Below, piece after piece: positions 33,345-42,864 of a stretch of 64,000 nucleotides of DNA (the stretch's first letter is position 1; the number at the start of each line of letters is the position of its first letter). A program made the translations under genes and the position numbers. Location of the stretch: assembly GCF_000620765.1 (NCBI RefSeq), contig NZ_JIAK01000008.1, positions 96,001 through 160,000 on the forward strand, written 5' to 3'. Below the pieces are notes generated by a model that saw only the letters and a program-made list of their open reading frames with translations, had not been told where the DNA came from and did no database searches. This stretch comes from Desulfovermiculus halophilus DSM 18834 (GTDB lineage: Bacteria; Desulfobacterota; Desulfovibrionia; Desulfovibrionales; Desulfothermaceae).

Positions 33345-35204
33345 ATGGAAGCACGCATGGAACTGCTCAAAGACATTGTGGTGTTTCACGACGTAGACCC
33401 CGAGGATCTCCGTCTGCTGGCAGAAAACAGCATCAGGCGCACCTACCCCTTGGGCAGCTTTCTCTTTCATGCCGGATCGGCACGAACGGAGATATCAGTT
33501 GTCATCCAGGGCGAGGTGGAGATCCTGCGCGGGGTGGGCGAGGCCCAAAGGGTGGTGGCCCGCCTGGGGGCCGGGAACTTTGTGGGCGAAGGGGCTATGT
33601 TAAGTGACGAGCCGCATTCCACCTCCTGCCGTGCGGTGATCAATACCGAGGTCCTGGCCTTGGAACGAAAGCACATCGAGGAGGTGATCCAGGACAAACC
33701 GGAAATGGCCCGGAAGATCTTTTCCCAGGTGGCCAAGGTCATGCTGCACCGGTTGAAATATGCAGGATATGGATACAACGATCCCGCCCTGTGCTCAGGC
33801 CTTCAGGGAGGAGAACGGGGCGAGCACGATATGCTGGGCGATCGAAACGTTCCGGCCGACGCCTATTACGGGATCCAGACCCTGCGGGCGGTGGAAAACT
33901 ACGACATCACCGGCATCCCATTGTCGCATTTTCCCAATCTGATCCGGGCCATAGCCATGGTCAAAAAGGCCGCCGCCCGGGCCAATCAAAAGCTGGGCGA
34001 TCTGGAGCCGGATAAGGCCGGGGCCATCGCTCAGGCCTGTGACGAGATCATCGCCGGGAATCTGCATAATCAGTTCGTGGTGGACATGATCCAGGGCGGA
34101 GCCGGGACCTCGACCAATATGAACGCCAACGAGGTCATCGCCAACCGGGCTTTGGAGATAATGGGCCACAGTCGGGGGGAGTACACCCATATCCACCCCA
34201 ACAACCACGTCAATCTGACCCAGTCCACCAACGACGTGTATCCGACCACAATCAAGCTGGCCATTCTGCTCAGCTATCAAGATGTGACCACAGCTATGAG
34301 CGAGTTGGCCTATGAGCTGAAGCAAAAGGCGGTGGAGTTCAGCTGCGTGATCAAGATGGGCCGGACCCAGCTCCAGGACGCGGTGCCCATGACCCTGGGC
34401 CAGGAGTTCGAGGCCTACAGGATTACGGTCAAAGAGGACATGCAGCGCATCCACTACCTGGTCCGCCTGTTTCAGGAGATCAATCTGGGAGCCACAGCCA
34501 TCGGGACCGGGATCACGGCCAGTCCGGAATACTCCAGCCTGGTGGTGGAGGAGCTGTCCAGGATCGCGGGGATTGAGTTCGAGGTGGCCCAGGATCTGGT
34601 GGAAGCCACCTCAGACATGGGGGCCTTTGTCATGTTCTCCAGCGTCCTGAAGCGGGTGGCGGTGAAAATATCCAAGATGTGCAACGACCTGCGCCTGCTC
34701 AGCAGCGGTCCCCGGGCCGGGCTGAACGAGATCAATCTGCCGCCCGTGGCCCCCGGTTCCTCCATCATGCCCGGCAAGGTCAATCCGGTCATCCCGGAGA
34801 TGGTCAATCAGGTGGCCTATCAGGTCATCGGCAACGACCAGACCGTGACCATGGCTGCCGAGGCCGGGCAGCTCCAGCTCAATGTCATGGAGCCGGTGAT
34901 CGCCTTTAATATCCTGCAGTCCATGAAGATGCTGAGCAAGGCCGTCACCACCCTGACCCGGCGCTGCATTCGTGGAATTACGGCCAATGAAGAGCAGTGC
35001 AGGAATTACGTGGAGAAAAGCATCGGGATCGTTACCGCTCTGAATCCGTACATTGGATATGAGAACTCCACCCGGATAGCGTCCAAGGCCCTGCAGACCG
35101 GCCGGGGGGTTATGGATCTGGTGTTGGAGGAAGGTCTGCTCAGCCGGGAACAGCTGGAGGAGATCCTGTCCCCGTCCAAGATGTGCCATCCCAGGTTCCG
35201 GTAG
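33345..35204 (+). CDS. aspA: Cyclic-nucleotide-binding domain fused to aspartate ammonia-lyase
   Basis: A 619-residue protein. Residues about 1-130 are a cNMP-binding (CAP-type) domain (YPLGSFLFHAGSARTEISVVIQGEVEI, LGAGNFVGEGAMLSDEPHSTSCRAV). The rest is a complete aspartase: LGDRNVPADAYYGIQTLRA, the substrate-binding QGGAGTSTNMNANEVIANRA and the signature GSSIMPGKVNPV with its catalytic Ser. It deaminates L-aspartate to fumarate and ammonia. The fusion suggests allosteric control by a nucleotide or another ligand. I start at ATG 33345 after a moderate AAAGGA; an open frame to 33237 has no domain. Confidence 0.92.
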   Translation: MEARMELLKDIVVFHDVDPEDLRLLAENSIRRTYPLGSFLFHAGSARTEISVVIQGEVEILRGVGEAQRVVARLGAGNFVGEGAMLSDEPHSTSCRAVINTEVLALERKHIEEVIQDKPEMARKIFSQVAKVMLHRLKYAGYGYNDPALCSGLQGGERGEHDMLGDRNVPADAYYGIQTLRAVENYDITGIPLSHFPNLIRAIAMVKKAAARANQKLGDLEPDKAGAIAQACDEIIAGNLHNQFVVDMIQGGAGTSTNMNANEVIANRALEIMGHSRGEYTHIHPNNHVNLTQSTNDVYPTTIKLAILLSYQDVTTAMSELAYELKQKAVEFSCVIKMGRTQLQDAVPMTLGQEFEAYRITVKEDMQRIHYLVRLFQEINLGATAIGTGITASPEYSSLVVEELSRIAGIEFEVAQDLVEATSDMGAFVMFSSVLKRVAVKISKMCNDLRLLSSGPRAGLNEINLPPVAPGSSIMPGKVNPVIPEMVNQVAYQVIGNDQTVTMAAEAGQLQLNVMEPVIAFNILQSMKMLSKAVTTLTRRCIRGITANEEQCRNYVEKSIGIVTALNPYIGYENSTRIASKALQTGRGVMDLVLEEGLLSREQLEEILSPSKMCHPRFR

Positions 35205-35441
35205 CCTGCATTACGGAGGACGTGGGGAGAGAGCAGGGCGGATTGTGATCAGTCCCGGGGATGACCTTGGGTTTGCATCCCGCATCTCACCTTGGCGAAA
35301 CTTGGGAAATGCCGGGACGAGGGTTGGCCACAGAACAGGGGACAAAAATCCACATGCAGGGTCAAAGAGCCACAGGCAACCGCTGTAGCCGCGGCTGATT
35401 CATGGTTCGTCGACCCTGCCCTGCCTGAGGTGGGAAGAGCA
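35205..35441. other. Intergenic spacer between convergent genes
   Basis: Spacer between the aspartase and the Spy-like protein stops. No gene and no convincing hairpin with T tract is seen. Confidence 0.35.
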
Positions 35442-35987
35442 TTATTCACTTTGTTCCGGGGCCGCGTCCTGCGTCATTTGCGGTCCCATGCCCTGGCCGC
35501 TGCGATGCATGCCTTTGCCCTGCATCATCTTTCCGCCGTGGTTCCTTTTGTTCATCATCGGGCAGCCCGAGCCATTCATCATGCCCTTGTCCCGCATGTA
35601 CATCCCGTGCACAGGGAGGTCCTTGGCCCGCTTTTCCATCTGCATGTTGACCTTGGCGGAAAAGAGCTTGCTGCGCAGTTCATTGATCTCTGAAACCAGG
35701 GTGTCCACCTTGCTCTGATCTGGTGAACTGCCCAGGACCTGGGCGCGCAAGGCGGCCTTCTTGGCCTTCAGCTGAAGGCGCATGTCCCGCATTTGATCCA
35801 CGTACTTGTCGTGTATGCTCTGCAATGCCTCTTGCTGCTCCGTGCTGAGCTGATCATACCACTGTCCCATTCTGGGCCCGTGATAGGGGGCAGGGCCCTG
35901 CTTTTCCTGGCCCGGAGCGGCAAAAGCAAGGGCGCTGAACATCAACACCGCCAGAATCGACATACCTGTTGTTTTCATTGTGACCAT
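35442..35987 (-). CDS. Spy/ZraP-like periplasmic metal-binding protein
   Basis: A 181-residue protein with a signal peptide (MKTTGMSILAVLMFSALAFA) and a helical core WYDQLSTEQQEALQSIHDKYVDQMRDMRLQLKAKKAALRAQVL, which resembles the LTxEQ-type hairpins of the Spy/CpxP/ZraP (zinc-resistance-associated) family. The C-terminal third is rich in Met, His, Gly and Cys (GMYMRDKGMMNGSGCPMMNKRNHGGKMM), likely a soft-metal (Cu or Zn) binding tail. It is probably a periplasmic chaperone or metal scavenger. AAAGGAG lies before ATG 35987. Confidence 0.8.
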   Translation of the reverse strand: MVTMKTTGMSILAVLMFSALAFAAPGQEKQGPAPYHGPRMGQWYDQLSTEQQEALQSIHDKYVDQMRDMRLQLKAKKAALRAQVLGSSPDQSKVDTLVSEINELRSKLFSAKVNMQMEKRAKDLPVHGMYMRDKGMMNGSGCPMMNKRNHGGKMMQGKGMHRSGQGMGPQMTQDAAPEQSE

Positions 35988-36140
35988 GGACTGTGCTCCT
36001 TTGTTGGGGTTGGGCAGAAATTGACCGAAAATCCGCCTCGGGTTACGAATTCAGTTCCGGCCTGATCATCCGCATTGGTTATACATAAGCATGGGACAGG
36101 CCAAGGCAAGATACGCACATACATTACGGTGGAGTTTGGT

Positions 36141-36974
36141 ATGCAAGGCTTTGAGCTGTTTTGGCTTTTTGTAATCCTGATCTCCCTGCAGCCCCTTTTC
36201 AAACAGCGGATGATCGCATCCGCCCGCAAGCGGACCCTGGCCAAGCTGGAGAAGAGCCGCTCTTCCAGGGTCATCCTTCTGGTGCATCGCCAGGAAACCA
36301 TGAGCTTTCTTGGTTTTCCCTTGATGCGCTACATCGATGTCAATGACTCGGAGGAGGTCTTGCGGGCCATACACTTGACGGACAATGATGTGCCCCTGGA
36401 TATCGTCCTGCACACCCCGGGCGGCCTGGTCCTGGCCTCCCTGCAGATCGCCCGGGCCATACGCCAGCATCCGGCCCAGGTCACGGTCTATGTCCCCCAT
36501 TATGCAATGTCCGGCGGAACCCTCATTGCCCTGGCCGCGGACGAGATCGTCATGGCCCCCCACGCGGTGCTGGGGCCAGTGGACCCCCAGATCGGGCAGT
36601 CCCCCGGGGCCTCCCTGCTCCGGGTCCTGCGGGAGAAGCCGATCAAGGACATCGAGGACAAGACCCTGATTTGCGCGGACATGGCGGAAAAGGCCCTGGA
36701 TCAGATCGAGCGCGCGGTGATTGACCTCCTCCAGGACCGCTTTCCCCAGGACACCGCAGAACACATATCCCATCTGTTGACCCAGGGACACTGGACCCAC
36801 GACTATCCGATAACCTACGCCAACGCCCAGGAGATAGGCCTTCCGGTCAGCCCGGACATGCCGGAGATGGTCTATGAGCTCATGGCTTTGTATCCTCAGC
36901 CGGTCCGGCGCAGCCTGGGAGTGGAGTACATCCCTGAGCCCAGGTCCGACCCAGGCGGAAAGAGAGGACAGTGA
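36141..36974 (+). CDS. Membrane-associated SDH-type serine protease (ClpP fold)
   Basis: A 277-residue protein from ATG 36141 (GGAG upstream) with one N-terminal membrane helix (FELFWLFVILISLQPLF). The body has the ClpP/crotonase fold of the serine dehydrogenase proteinase (SDH_sah) family: IVLHTPGGLVLASLQIARAI (oxyanion loop), VPHYAMSGGTLIALAADEIVM (nucleophile Ser in MSGGT) and HAVLGPVDPQIGQ. These are thought to degrade membrane proteins. A radical SAM gene follows after 42 nt, possibly in the same operon. Confidence 0.88.
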   Translation: MQGFELFWLFVILISLQPLFKQRMIASARKRTLAKLEKSRSSRVILLVHRQETMSFLGFPLMRYIDVNDSEEVLRAIHLTDNDVPLDIVLHTPGGLVLASLQIARAIRQHPAQVTVYVPHYAMSGGTLIALAADEIVMAPHAVLGPVDPQIGQSPGASLLRVLREKPIKDIEDKTLICADMAEKALDQIERAVIDLLQDRFPQDTAEHISHLLTQGHWTHDYPITYANAQEIGLPVSPDMPEMVYELMALYPQPVRRSLGVEYIPEPRSDPGGKRGQ

Positions 36975-37016
36975 GCAGCTCTTGGGCCAGGCAACAGCAT
37001 TTAGGAATAACCGATC

Positions 37017-37892
37017 ATGCGCTATGAAGGACCGATATACCGGCCGCCGAGCGAGGCCGACAGCCTGCTGGTTCAGGCCACCGTGGGCTGTCCGCACAAC
37101 AAGTGTACATTCTGCATGGTGTACAAACAGGGCCCAAAGTTCAGGGTTCGGCCGGTGCAGGAAGTTGTTGAAGATATCCATGCAGCCAAGGATGTGTACG
37201 GATCCAGAGTCCGGACCATGTTTTTGCCGGCTGGCAACAGCATCGCCGTGCCCACTGAGGACCTGGTCCATATCTGCCGGACAGCCAGACAGGTCTTTCC
37301 CCTCCTGGAACGAATCACTGTGTATGGATCGGCCAGATATATCCTGGACAAAGGGGAATCCGGGCTCGCCAGGCTGGCCGAGGCCGGTCTGTCCAGGGTG
37401 CACATGGGTCTGGAAAGCGGCAGCGACGAAGTCTTGCGCCGGATAAAGAAAGGTGCGACCAGGGACGAGCAGATCCGGGCCGGACAGTTTCTGTCCAGGG
37501 CCGGGATAGAGACCAGCGCCTATGTCATGCTGGGAATCGGCGGCCGGGAGCTGACCAGGGAGCACGCCGAGGAAACGGCCTGGGCCGTGAATGCCATAAG
37601 TCCGGAGTTTCTCAGGGTCCGGACCTTTCTGCCCAAGATCAACACTCCCTTGCTCAGACAGATTGAAAAGAATGAGTTTCAGATCGTCTCCGCGCATCAG
37701 GCTCTGCTGGAGCTGCGGACCATTATCGACCAGTGCGTGTGCCGGACCCGGCTGACCAGCGATCACTACACCAATTACATCCAGGCCGAAGGTGTGCTCC
37801 CAGAGGACAGAGAGCGCCTCCTGGCCCAGGTGGACAAGGCCCTGTCTTTGGATGAAAGCGCCTTTCGGCCGGTCTATGTCGGCAGTCAGTAG
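37017..37892 (+). CDS. Radical SAM protein, Elp3/MiaB-NifB superfamily type
   Basis: A 291-residue protein. The radical SAM cysteines are in TVGCPHNKCTFCMVYKQG (C-x4-C-x2-C), followed by the EVVEDI helix and MGLESGSDEVLRRIKKGATRDE, typical of the Elp3-type core of small radical SAM proteins often annotated as B12-independent oxidoreductases. There is no TRAM or SPASM domain. The function is not known. It starts 42 nt after the protease gene on the same strand. The MITE at 37926 begins 33 bp after its stop. Confidence 0.85.
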   Translation: MRYEGPIYRPPSEADSLLVQATVGCPHNKCTFCMVYKQGPKFRVRPVQEVVEDIHAAKDVYGSRVRTMFLPAGNSIAVPTEDLVHICRTARQVFPLLERITVYGSARYILDKGESGLARLAEAGLSRVHMGLESGSDEVLRRIKKGATRDEQIRAGQFLSRAGIETSAYVMLGIGGRELTREHAEETAWAVNAISPEFLRVRTFLPKINTPLLRQIEKNEFQIVSAHQALLELRTIIDQCVCRTRLTSDHYTNYIQAEGVLPEDRERLLAQVDKALSLDESAFRPVYVGSQ

Positions 37893-37925
37893 CCCGGTCC
37901 CAAGAGGCGGCCGGAAATCATTGTA

Positions 37926-38207
37926 GGCTCTTCGACACAGAAAGTGGAATTGCATCTATAAGAGTTTGCCGTCTCTGCTGTGTGCCGTAAGCGGCAGGCC
38001 CGCACATTTTCTTGGTCCCGCCAAAAGGGGGAAACCAGGCACTCACATGCATGATATGCTCAGTCCATCTGAAAGCAATGTCCATCATGTGAGTGCCTGG
38101 AGGGGGCAGGGATCCCCCTTTGGCGGGGCTTAGAAAATACCGGGCCGAAGGTGGGCACACAGCAGAGACGGCAAACTCCAAAAATCCACAGGCTAGGTCA
38201 CAGAACC
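37926..38207 (+). mobile_element. MITE copy C (282 bp, perfect 8-bp target duplication)
   Basis: GGCTCTTCGACACAG...GTCACAGAACC. Flanks are TCATTGTA on both sides (37918-37925 and 38208-38215), a perfect 8-bp target duplication. The interior is an imperfect palindrome with blocks CCCGCCAAAAGGGGG / TCCCCCTTTGGCGGG and CCAGGCACTCACATG / CATGTGAGTGCCTGG. Confidence 0.95.
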
Positions 38208-38254
38208 TCATTGTACCAGGAGAGTACGGAAGAGAGATCCAAGGAAGATGCCCT

Positions 38255-39592
38255 ATGTCGCAGCCCGTAGTGTCCATCACCAGATATGAACAGCCGGAAG
38301 AATCTCTGCGCCTGGCTGTGGATCGGATCCAAGGCTGGAACATCCTGCCTGCGAACCCCAGGGTGTTCATCAAGCCGAACATCGTCACCTGGACATCGGC
38401 CGGGTTCCCCAAGTGGGGGGTGATAACCACCTCCCGGCTGGTCCGGGACATGGTGGTCCTGCTCCAGGAATACGGGGTGACAGACATCACCATCGGGGAG
38501 GGGATGGTGACCATGAAGCCCAAGGACCCGGCTCTGACCGAGGCCGCTTTTGAGGGGCTCGGCTACACCGAGCTGCAAAAGCGGTATGGGGTGAAGCTGA
38601 TCAATGTCTATCAGCAGCCCTTTGAGCAGGTGGACCTGGGCGACGGATTCGCGGTCCGCTACAACCAGCAGGCCGTGCAGAGCGATGTGCTCATAGATCT
38701 GCCGGTGCTGAAGACCCATGCCCAGACCGTGGTCAGCCTAGGAATAAAAAACCTCAAAGGCCTGATCGACGTCTCATCCAGGAAAAAATGCCACAGCCCG
38801 GATGCTGAACAGGATCTGCACCATTGGGTCGCGCGTCTGGCCCGGCCCATGCCGCCGATGCTGACAGTCATCGACGGCATCTATTCCCTGGAACGGGGCC
38901 CCAGCTTTGACGGGAAGGCCAGACGCAGCAATCTGCTCATCGCCTCCACGGATGTTCTGGCCGCGGACATGGCCGGAACCATGGTCCTGGGGCACGATCC
39001 GGCCCGGGTTCCGCATTTGGCTCATGCCTGTGCCCGGCAGAACAGGTATCCGGATGGACGCGACCTGGAGATCAGGGGAATGCCCATTTCGGAGGTCAGG
39101 GCCTGCCACCAGTTTGAGTTCCCGTACAACGAGGATCAGACCCTGCCCCAGCCCATGCACAAAATGGGGATCCAAGGGCTTTCCTACTACAAGTACGATG
39201 CCACCATGTGCACCTTCTGCTCAGCCGTGAACTGGCTCGTGCTGTCGGCCATAGCCATGGCCTGGGACGGCACGCCCTGGGACGATGTGGAGGTCCTGAC
39301 CGGCAAGCGCATGCAGCCCACGCCCGGCAAAAAGACCATCCTGCTGGGCAAGTGCATGTGGGAGGCGCATCGGGATCACCCGGATATCGAGTCCATGATC
39401 CCGGTCAAGGGCTGTCCGCCCAAGCCCGAGGCCATTACAAAAGCTCTGCATCAGGCCGGGATCATGGTCGATCCCAATGTCCTGCACAGCCTGGAGCAGG
39501 CCCCGAGCTATTTTCTGAAGCGCTACAAGGACAGGCCGGAGTTTGAGCACAGCTTCTACCGGGTACAGGAGCTGGAGACGCCCTCCGGGTAG
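38255..39592 (+). CDS. DUF362-family protein
   Basis: A 445-residue protein beginning PVVSITRYEQPEESLRLAVDRI and containing RVFIKPNIV, which is typical of the DUF362 family (KPN motif), then LIDLPVLKTHAQTVVSLGIKNLKGLI. Cysteines near the end (CTFCSAV, KCMWEAHR, KGCPPKPE) could bind a metal or FeS cluster. The family is uncharacterised but frequent in anaerobes. ATG 38255 is preceded by AAGGAAG; the longer frame begins inside MITE copy C and is not real. Confidence 0.85.
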   Translation: MSQPVVSITRYEQPEESLRLAVDRIQGWNILPANPRVFIKPNIVTWTSAGFPKWGVITTSRLVRDMVVLLQEYGVTDITIGEGMVTMKPKDPALTEAAFEGLGYTELQKRYGVKLINVYQQPFEQVDLGDGFAVRYNQQAVQSDVLIDLPVLKTHAQTVVSLGIKNLKGLIDVSSRKKCHSPDAEQDLHHWVARLARPMPPMLTVIDGIYSLERGPSFDGKARRSNLLIASTDVLAADMAGTMVLGHDPARVPHLAHACARQNRYPDGRDLEIRGMPISEVRACHQFEFPYNEDQTLPQPMHKMGIQGLSYYKYDATMCTFCSAVNWLVLSAIAMAWDGTPWDDVEVLTGKRMQPTPGKKTILLGKCMWEAHRDHPDIESMIPVKGCPPKPEAITKALHQAGIMVDPNVLHSLEQAPSYFLKRYKDRPEFEHSFYRVQELETPSG

Positions 39593-39668
39593 GCCCCGGC
39601 TATCCAGACGGGGCAGGATGATCCGGTCATCCGGGGGCTGCTCGTCCGCACCTCCCGGCCAGAATACA

Positions 39669-39747
39669 GGCTCTTGGACCCAGAAAGTGGAATTGCCTAC
39701 AGAAGAGATGGCAAACTCCAAAAATCCACAGGCTACGTCGAAGAACC
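39669..39747 (+). mobile_element. MITE copy D, 79-bp internally deleted form with perfect target duplication
   Basis: It begins GGCTCTTGGACCCAGAAAG and ends GGCTACGTCGAAGAACC, with flanks AGAATACA at 39661-39668 and 39748-39755 (perfect 8-bp duplication). Compared with the 282-bp copies, about 200 bp of interior palindrome are missing. The intact duplication fits mobility as a 79-bp unit or a deletion after insertion. Confidence 0.9.
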
Positions 39748-39767
39748 AGAATACATATCCGAGACCG

Positions 39768-40706
39768 TCAAGAGCTGGTCTGCGAGGGGCCCATGCTGGC
39801 CATCCACGCCCCGCAGGACACGGCCACGGCTGCTATGGCCAGTTCCGTCCGCCAGGTTTCCATTCCGGCCAGAACCAAAAGGGTAGTGGCCACTATGGGC
39901 ACGGTATAGCACAAGGCGCTTAAGAGTCCTGGATGCCCGAATCGCAGCCCCTGCCCCCAGGCCAGAAAAGCCAACCCATATGGGCCGATCCCGATAATTG
40001 CTGCCGGCAGCAAAACAGCTGCGGAAACATGCAGGGCGGTTGTCTCCAGGACAAGGTGCAGAACCCCGGCCCCCAGTCCGGCTATGGAAAAGACATGGGC
40101 ATGCAGGCCTAGATCCAAGGGCAACCGCTTGAGCAGGACTGAGTACCCCAGCCAGCACAGGCCGCTGCTCAGCCCCAGGATGTAGCCCCAAATGCCATGG
40201 ATTCCTGACGACCCGCCTCCGGATCCCTCATTTGCGGACAGCAGGGCCAGGGCTGCCCCGGCAAAGGAGAGCAGCACGCCCGTGCTCATACGCATGCCCG
40301 GCAATCTTCCGGTTTTCATGCACACTGCTGCGGAGAGACCCAAGGGCCACATATAGGTCACCAGGGTGACCTCGGCAGCCGGGCCGCTGGCCAGGGCGGC
40401 GAAATAAAAAACCACCGCTCCCAGGAGAAACAGGGCGGCAAGCCAAACATCCCGTCCTGCTGGAGGCCGGTTTTTGGGTTTGGCCTGGACCCTGTGCTGG
40501 CCGCGCAGGTGCAAGCCAGAGGTGACCACTGCGGCCATGAACAGGGACATGGTGGTCAGCTGAAGGGGCGGTATCTCTTCGGCCATTAGACGGAGCAAGG
40601 GCAGGGCACCCCACATCAAAACTGCGATCCCGCCCAATAAATTCCCTTTATGTCTGCTGTTTATTAAGACTGTGTCAGGCTTGAAATTCAAGGTTTGCAT
40701 ATTCAA
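39768..40706 (-). CDS. EamA/DMT-family transporter
   Basis: A 312-residue membrane protein with about ten helices and two EamA-type halves. Helix 1 is GNLLGGIAVLMWGALPLLRLM and the second half starts ILGLSSGLCWLGYSVLLKRLP. It is divergent from a LysR-type regulator across a 145-bp AT-rich spacer, the classic arrangement for a regulator controlling the neighbouring exporter. The substrate is unknown. It has only low similarity to the exporter at 1179. Confidence 0.88.
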   Translation of the reverse strand: MNMQTLNFKPDTVLINSRHKGNLLGGIAVLMWGALPLLRLMAEEIPPLQLTTMSLFMAAVVTSGLHLRGQHRVQAKPKNRPPAGRDVWLAALFLLGAVVFYFAALASGPAAEVTLVTYMWPLGLSAAVCMKTGRLPGMRMSTGVLLSFAGAALALLSANEGSGGGSSGIHGIWGYILGLSSGLCWLGYSVLLKRLPLDLGLHAHVFSIAGLGAGVLHLVLETTALHVSAAVLLPAAIIGIGPYGLAFLAWGQGLRFGHPGLLSALCYTVPIVATTLLVLAGMETWRTELAIAAVAVSCGAWMASMGPSQTSS

Positions 40707-40851
40707 TCCTTATAGGATACCATTAAAATTCGACATGTTATTCTATCGTTCCCGGCAGCTGCCAGATCAAGATAAGCAGGAAGGTAAATTCATGCAAATG
40801 AATTGATTTTATTTATTGATCAATTTTTTTGATGGGTATCCGGAGACGAAT

Positions 40852-41706
40852 ATGGACCTGGACTTGATTCGTACCCTCGCGGTCATCGTGGACTCAGGTG
40901 GGTTCACGGAAGCGGCCGGCAAGCTGCATCGGACCCAGTCCGCGGTCAGCATGCAGGTCAAGAGGCTGGAAGACTCCCTGGGGGTGACGCTTTTGCTTCG
41001 CAATCGCTCCCGGGTGGTCTTGACTCCTGAAGGGGAGACGGTTCTGGATTACGGTCGGCGGATGCTGGCCCTGAATGAAGAAGTGCGCAATATGCTCAAC
41101 GCGCCGCGGGTGGAAGGAAATGTCCGGCTCGGAATCCCGGATGACTACGCCTTTTATCTGCCGGATATCCTGAGTCGGTTCGCGGAGATGTATCCCGGAG
41201 TGACCTTGGATGTGCGCTGCGAGCTCTCAGTGGACCTGGTCCGGGAGGTGCGCAAAGGAAACATCGACCTGGCCGTGGTCACCCGCCAGCCCAAGAGCCC
41301 CGGCGGGCATGTCCTCAGATCGGAACAGCTGACCTGGGCCGCTGCCCAGCAAACTGGTGCAGAATATCAGGCGGTGCTGCCTTTAGCACTTTTTCCGGAG
41401 GGTTACTGCGTGTTTCGGGAGCTGACCCTGGAGGCATTGCGCTCAGCTGGGTGCACCTGGCGGATCGCTTACACCAGCCGATCTTTGGAGGGGCTGCTGA
41501 GCGCAGTTTCGGCCGGGTTGGCCGTGACTGTGGTCACCCGCTCCATGCTGCGCCAAGGATTGCGGGAGATCGAACCGGAAGGCCCGGCTGAACTGCCTCC
41601 GCTCCCTCAAGTGGAGATCGCCTTGCACCGTGCTCCGGGCCGGCCGTCGGAACCGACGCAGAAACTGACAGATCTGATCCTGGATCGCCTCAGCCAGGGG
41701 CAGTAA
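40852..41706 (+). CDS. LysR-family transcriptional regulator
   Basis: A 284-residue LysR-type regulator. The N-terminal winged HTH is textbook (DLDLIRTLAVIVDSGGFTEAAGKLHRTQSAVSMQVKRLEDSLGVTLLLRN), followed by an effector domain with periplasmic-binding fold (VRLGIPDDYAFYLPDILSRFAEMYPGV). The start at ATG 40852 gives the usual N-terminus; a longer frame begins 12 codons earlier. It probably controls the divergent EamA exporter through sites in 40707-40851. The effector is unknown. Confidence 0.92.
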   Translation: MDLDLIRTLAVIVDSGGFTEAAGKLHRTQSAVSMQVKRLEDSLGVTLLLRNRSRVVLTPEGETVLDYGRRMLALNEEVRNMLNAPRVEGNVRLGIPDDYAFYLPDILSRFAEMYPGVTLDVRCELSVDLVREVRKGNIDLAVVTRQPKSPGGHVLRSEQLTWAAAQQTGAEYQAVLPLALFPEGYCVFRELTLEALRSAGCTWRIAYTSRSLEGLLSAVSAGLAVTVVTRSMLRQGLREIEPEGPAELPPLPQVEIALHRAPGRPSEPTQKLTDLILDRLSQGQ

Positions 41707-41928
41707 AGCCTCCATGCATGGTAGGAAATGATCTGTGCACTTGTTTTGGTCTCTTTTTTGCTTGCTGATGAATGCATTGCGTCCGTTGTTTTGCTTCAGA
41801 CACTGCCTTTGTATTTTTTCAACATGTTATTTATACGGTCTACATATGGAGGGCGCGTGCAGAGTGTTTAATCCTAACATTCTGTTTAAATCTCTGTTAA
41901 GGGAACGCGCTGTACAAAGGAGATGGAT

Positions 41929-42864
41929 ATGGATAGTACCAGACGGGGATTTCTGAAGACCCTTGGGGCTGCCGGGGCGGCCACCGGGGCAACCGCATTG
42001 ACCGCGTCCAATCAGGCCCGGGCCTGGACCTCAGATGCGCCGGACAACCCCAACGCATGTCTCGTGGACCTAACCCGGTGCATCGGGTGCAGGCTGTGCG
42101 AGCAGGCCTGTGCTGAAGAAAACGGCTTGCCCGGGCCTGACCCCGGACTGGGTGAGGAGACGGCCTTTGAAAATAAAAGATGGATGGATGAAGATCATTT
42201 TACCGTGGTCAACCGGTACTTCACCGGAAAGCTTGATAAGGATCACAACCCGGTTCCCACCTACGTCAAGCGGCAGTGCATGCACTGCCAGGATCCGGCA
42301 TGCGCCTCCGCCTGTGTGACCGGGGCCCTGAGCAAGGATCCAAACGGAGCGGTCCATTACGATGTGACCAAGTGTATCGGGTGCAGGTACTGCATGGTGG
42401 CCTGTCCATTTGAAGTGCCCGCCTATGAGTACGACTCGCCGCTCACCCCCAGGGTAAGGAAGTGCACATTCTGCTTCGACCGGGTGGGCAAGCAGGGGAA
42501 AATGCCCGCGTGTGCCGCCGCCTGTCCCATGGAGGCGATCACCTTTGGAAAAAGAAAGGACGTCCTCGACGATGCCCATCAGCGCATCAGGGAGAATCCA
42601 GCCCGGTATATGGATCACGTATACGGCGAAGAGGAGGCGGGGGGGACATGCTGGATGTATGTCTCAGGGGAACGCTTCTCCAAGCTGGGCTTTGCCCAGG
42701 TGTCCACCCAGCCGGTGCCGAAGCTGACTGAAACCATTCAGCACAGCCTATTCAGCTATCTGTGGTCCCCCATCCTTCTCTTCGGCATTTTGGGCGGCAT
42801 TATGGCTTATACCAGCAGGAAAGATGCATCAGGCGAAGCAAATACAAGAGGCGATCATGAGTAA
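41929..42864 (+). CDS. Tat-exported 4Fe-4S ferredoxin subunit (HybA/DmsB-like)
   Basis: ATG 41929 follows AAAGGAG. The leader [20 protein letters not shown] is a twin-arginine signal. Four cysteine clusters follow: [42 protein letters not shown] and [22 protein letters not shown], for four 4Fe-4S clusters, and a C-terminal transmembrane helix ([17 protein letters not shown]), as in HybA. It should sit on the periplasmic side and link the downstream NrfD subunit to the multiheme cytochrome. It is the first gene of a three-gene operon; the next gene overlaps by 8 nt. Confidence 0.9.
   Translation: MDSTRRGFLKTLGAAGAATGATALTASNQARAWTSDAPDNPNACLVDLTRCIGCRLCEQACAEENGLPGPDPGLGEETAFENKRWMDEDHFTVVNRYFTGKLDKDHNPVPTYVKRQCMHCQDPACASACVTGALSKDPNGAVHYDVTKCIGCRYCMVACPFEVPAYEYDSPLTPRVRKCTFCFDRVGKQGKMPACAAACPMEAITFGKRKDVLDDAHQRIRENPARYMDHVYGEEEAGGTCWMYVSGERFSKLGFAQVSTQPVPKLTETIQHSLFSYLWSPILLFGILGGIMAYTSRKDASGEANTRGDHE

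Noticed and set aside
36066..37955. 629-codon minus-strand frame spanning two genes
   Set aside because: Opposite the protease and radical SAM genes; no start signal or domain.
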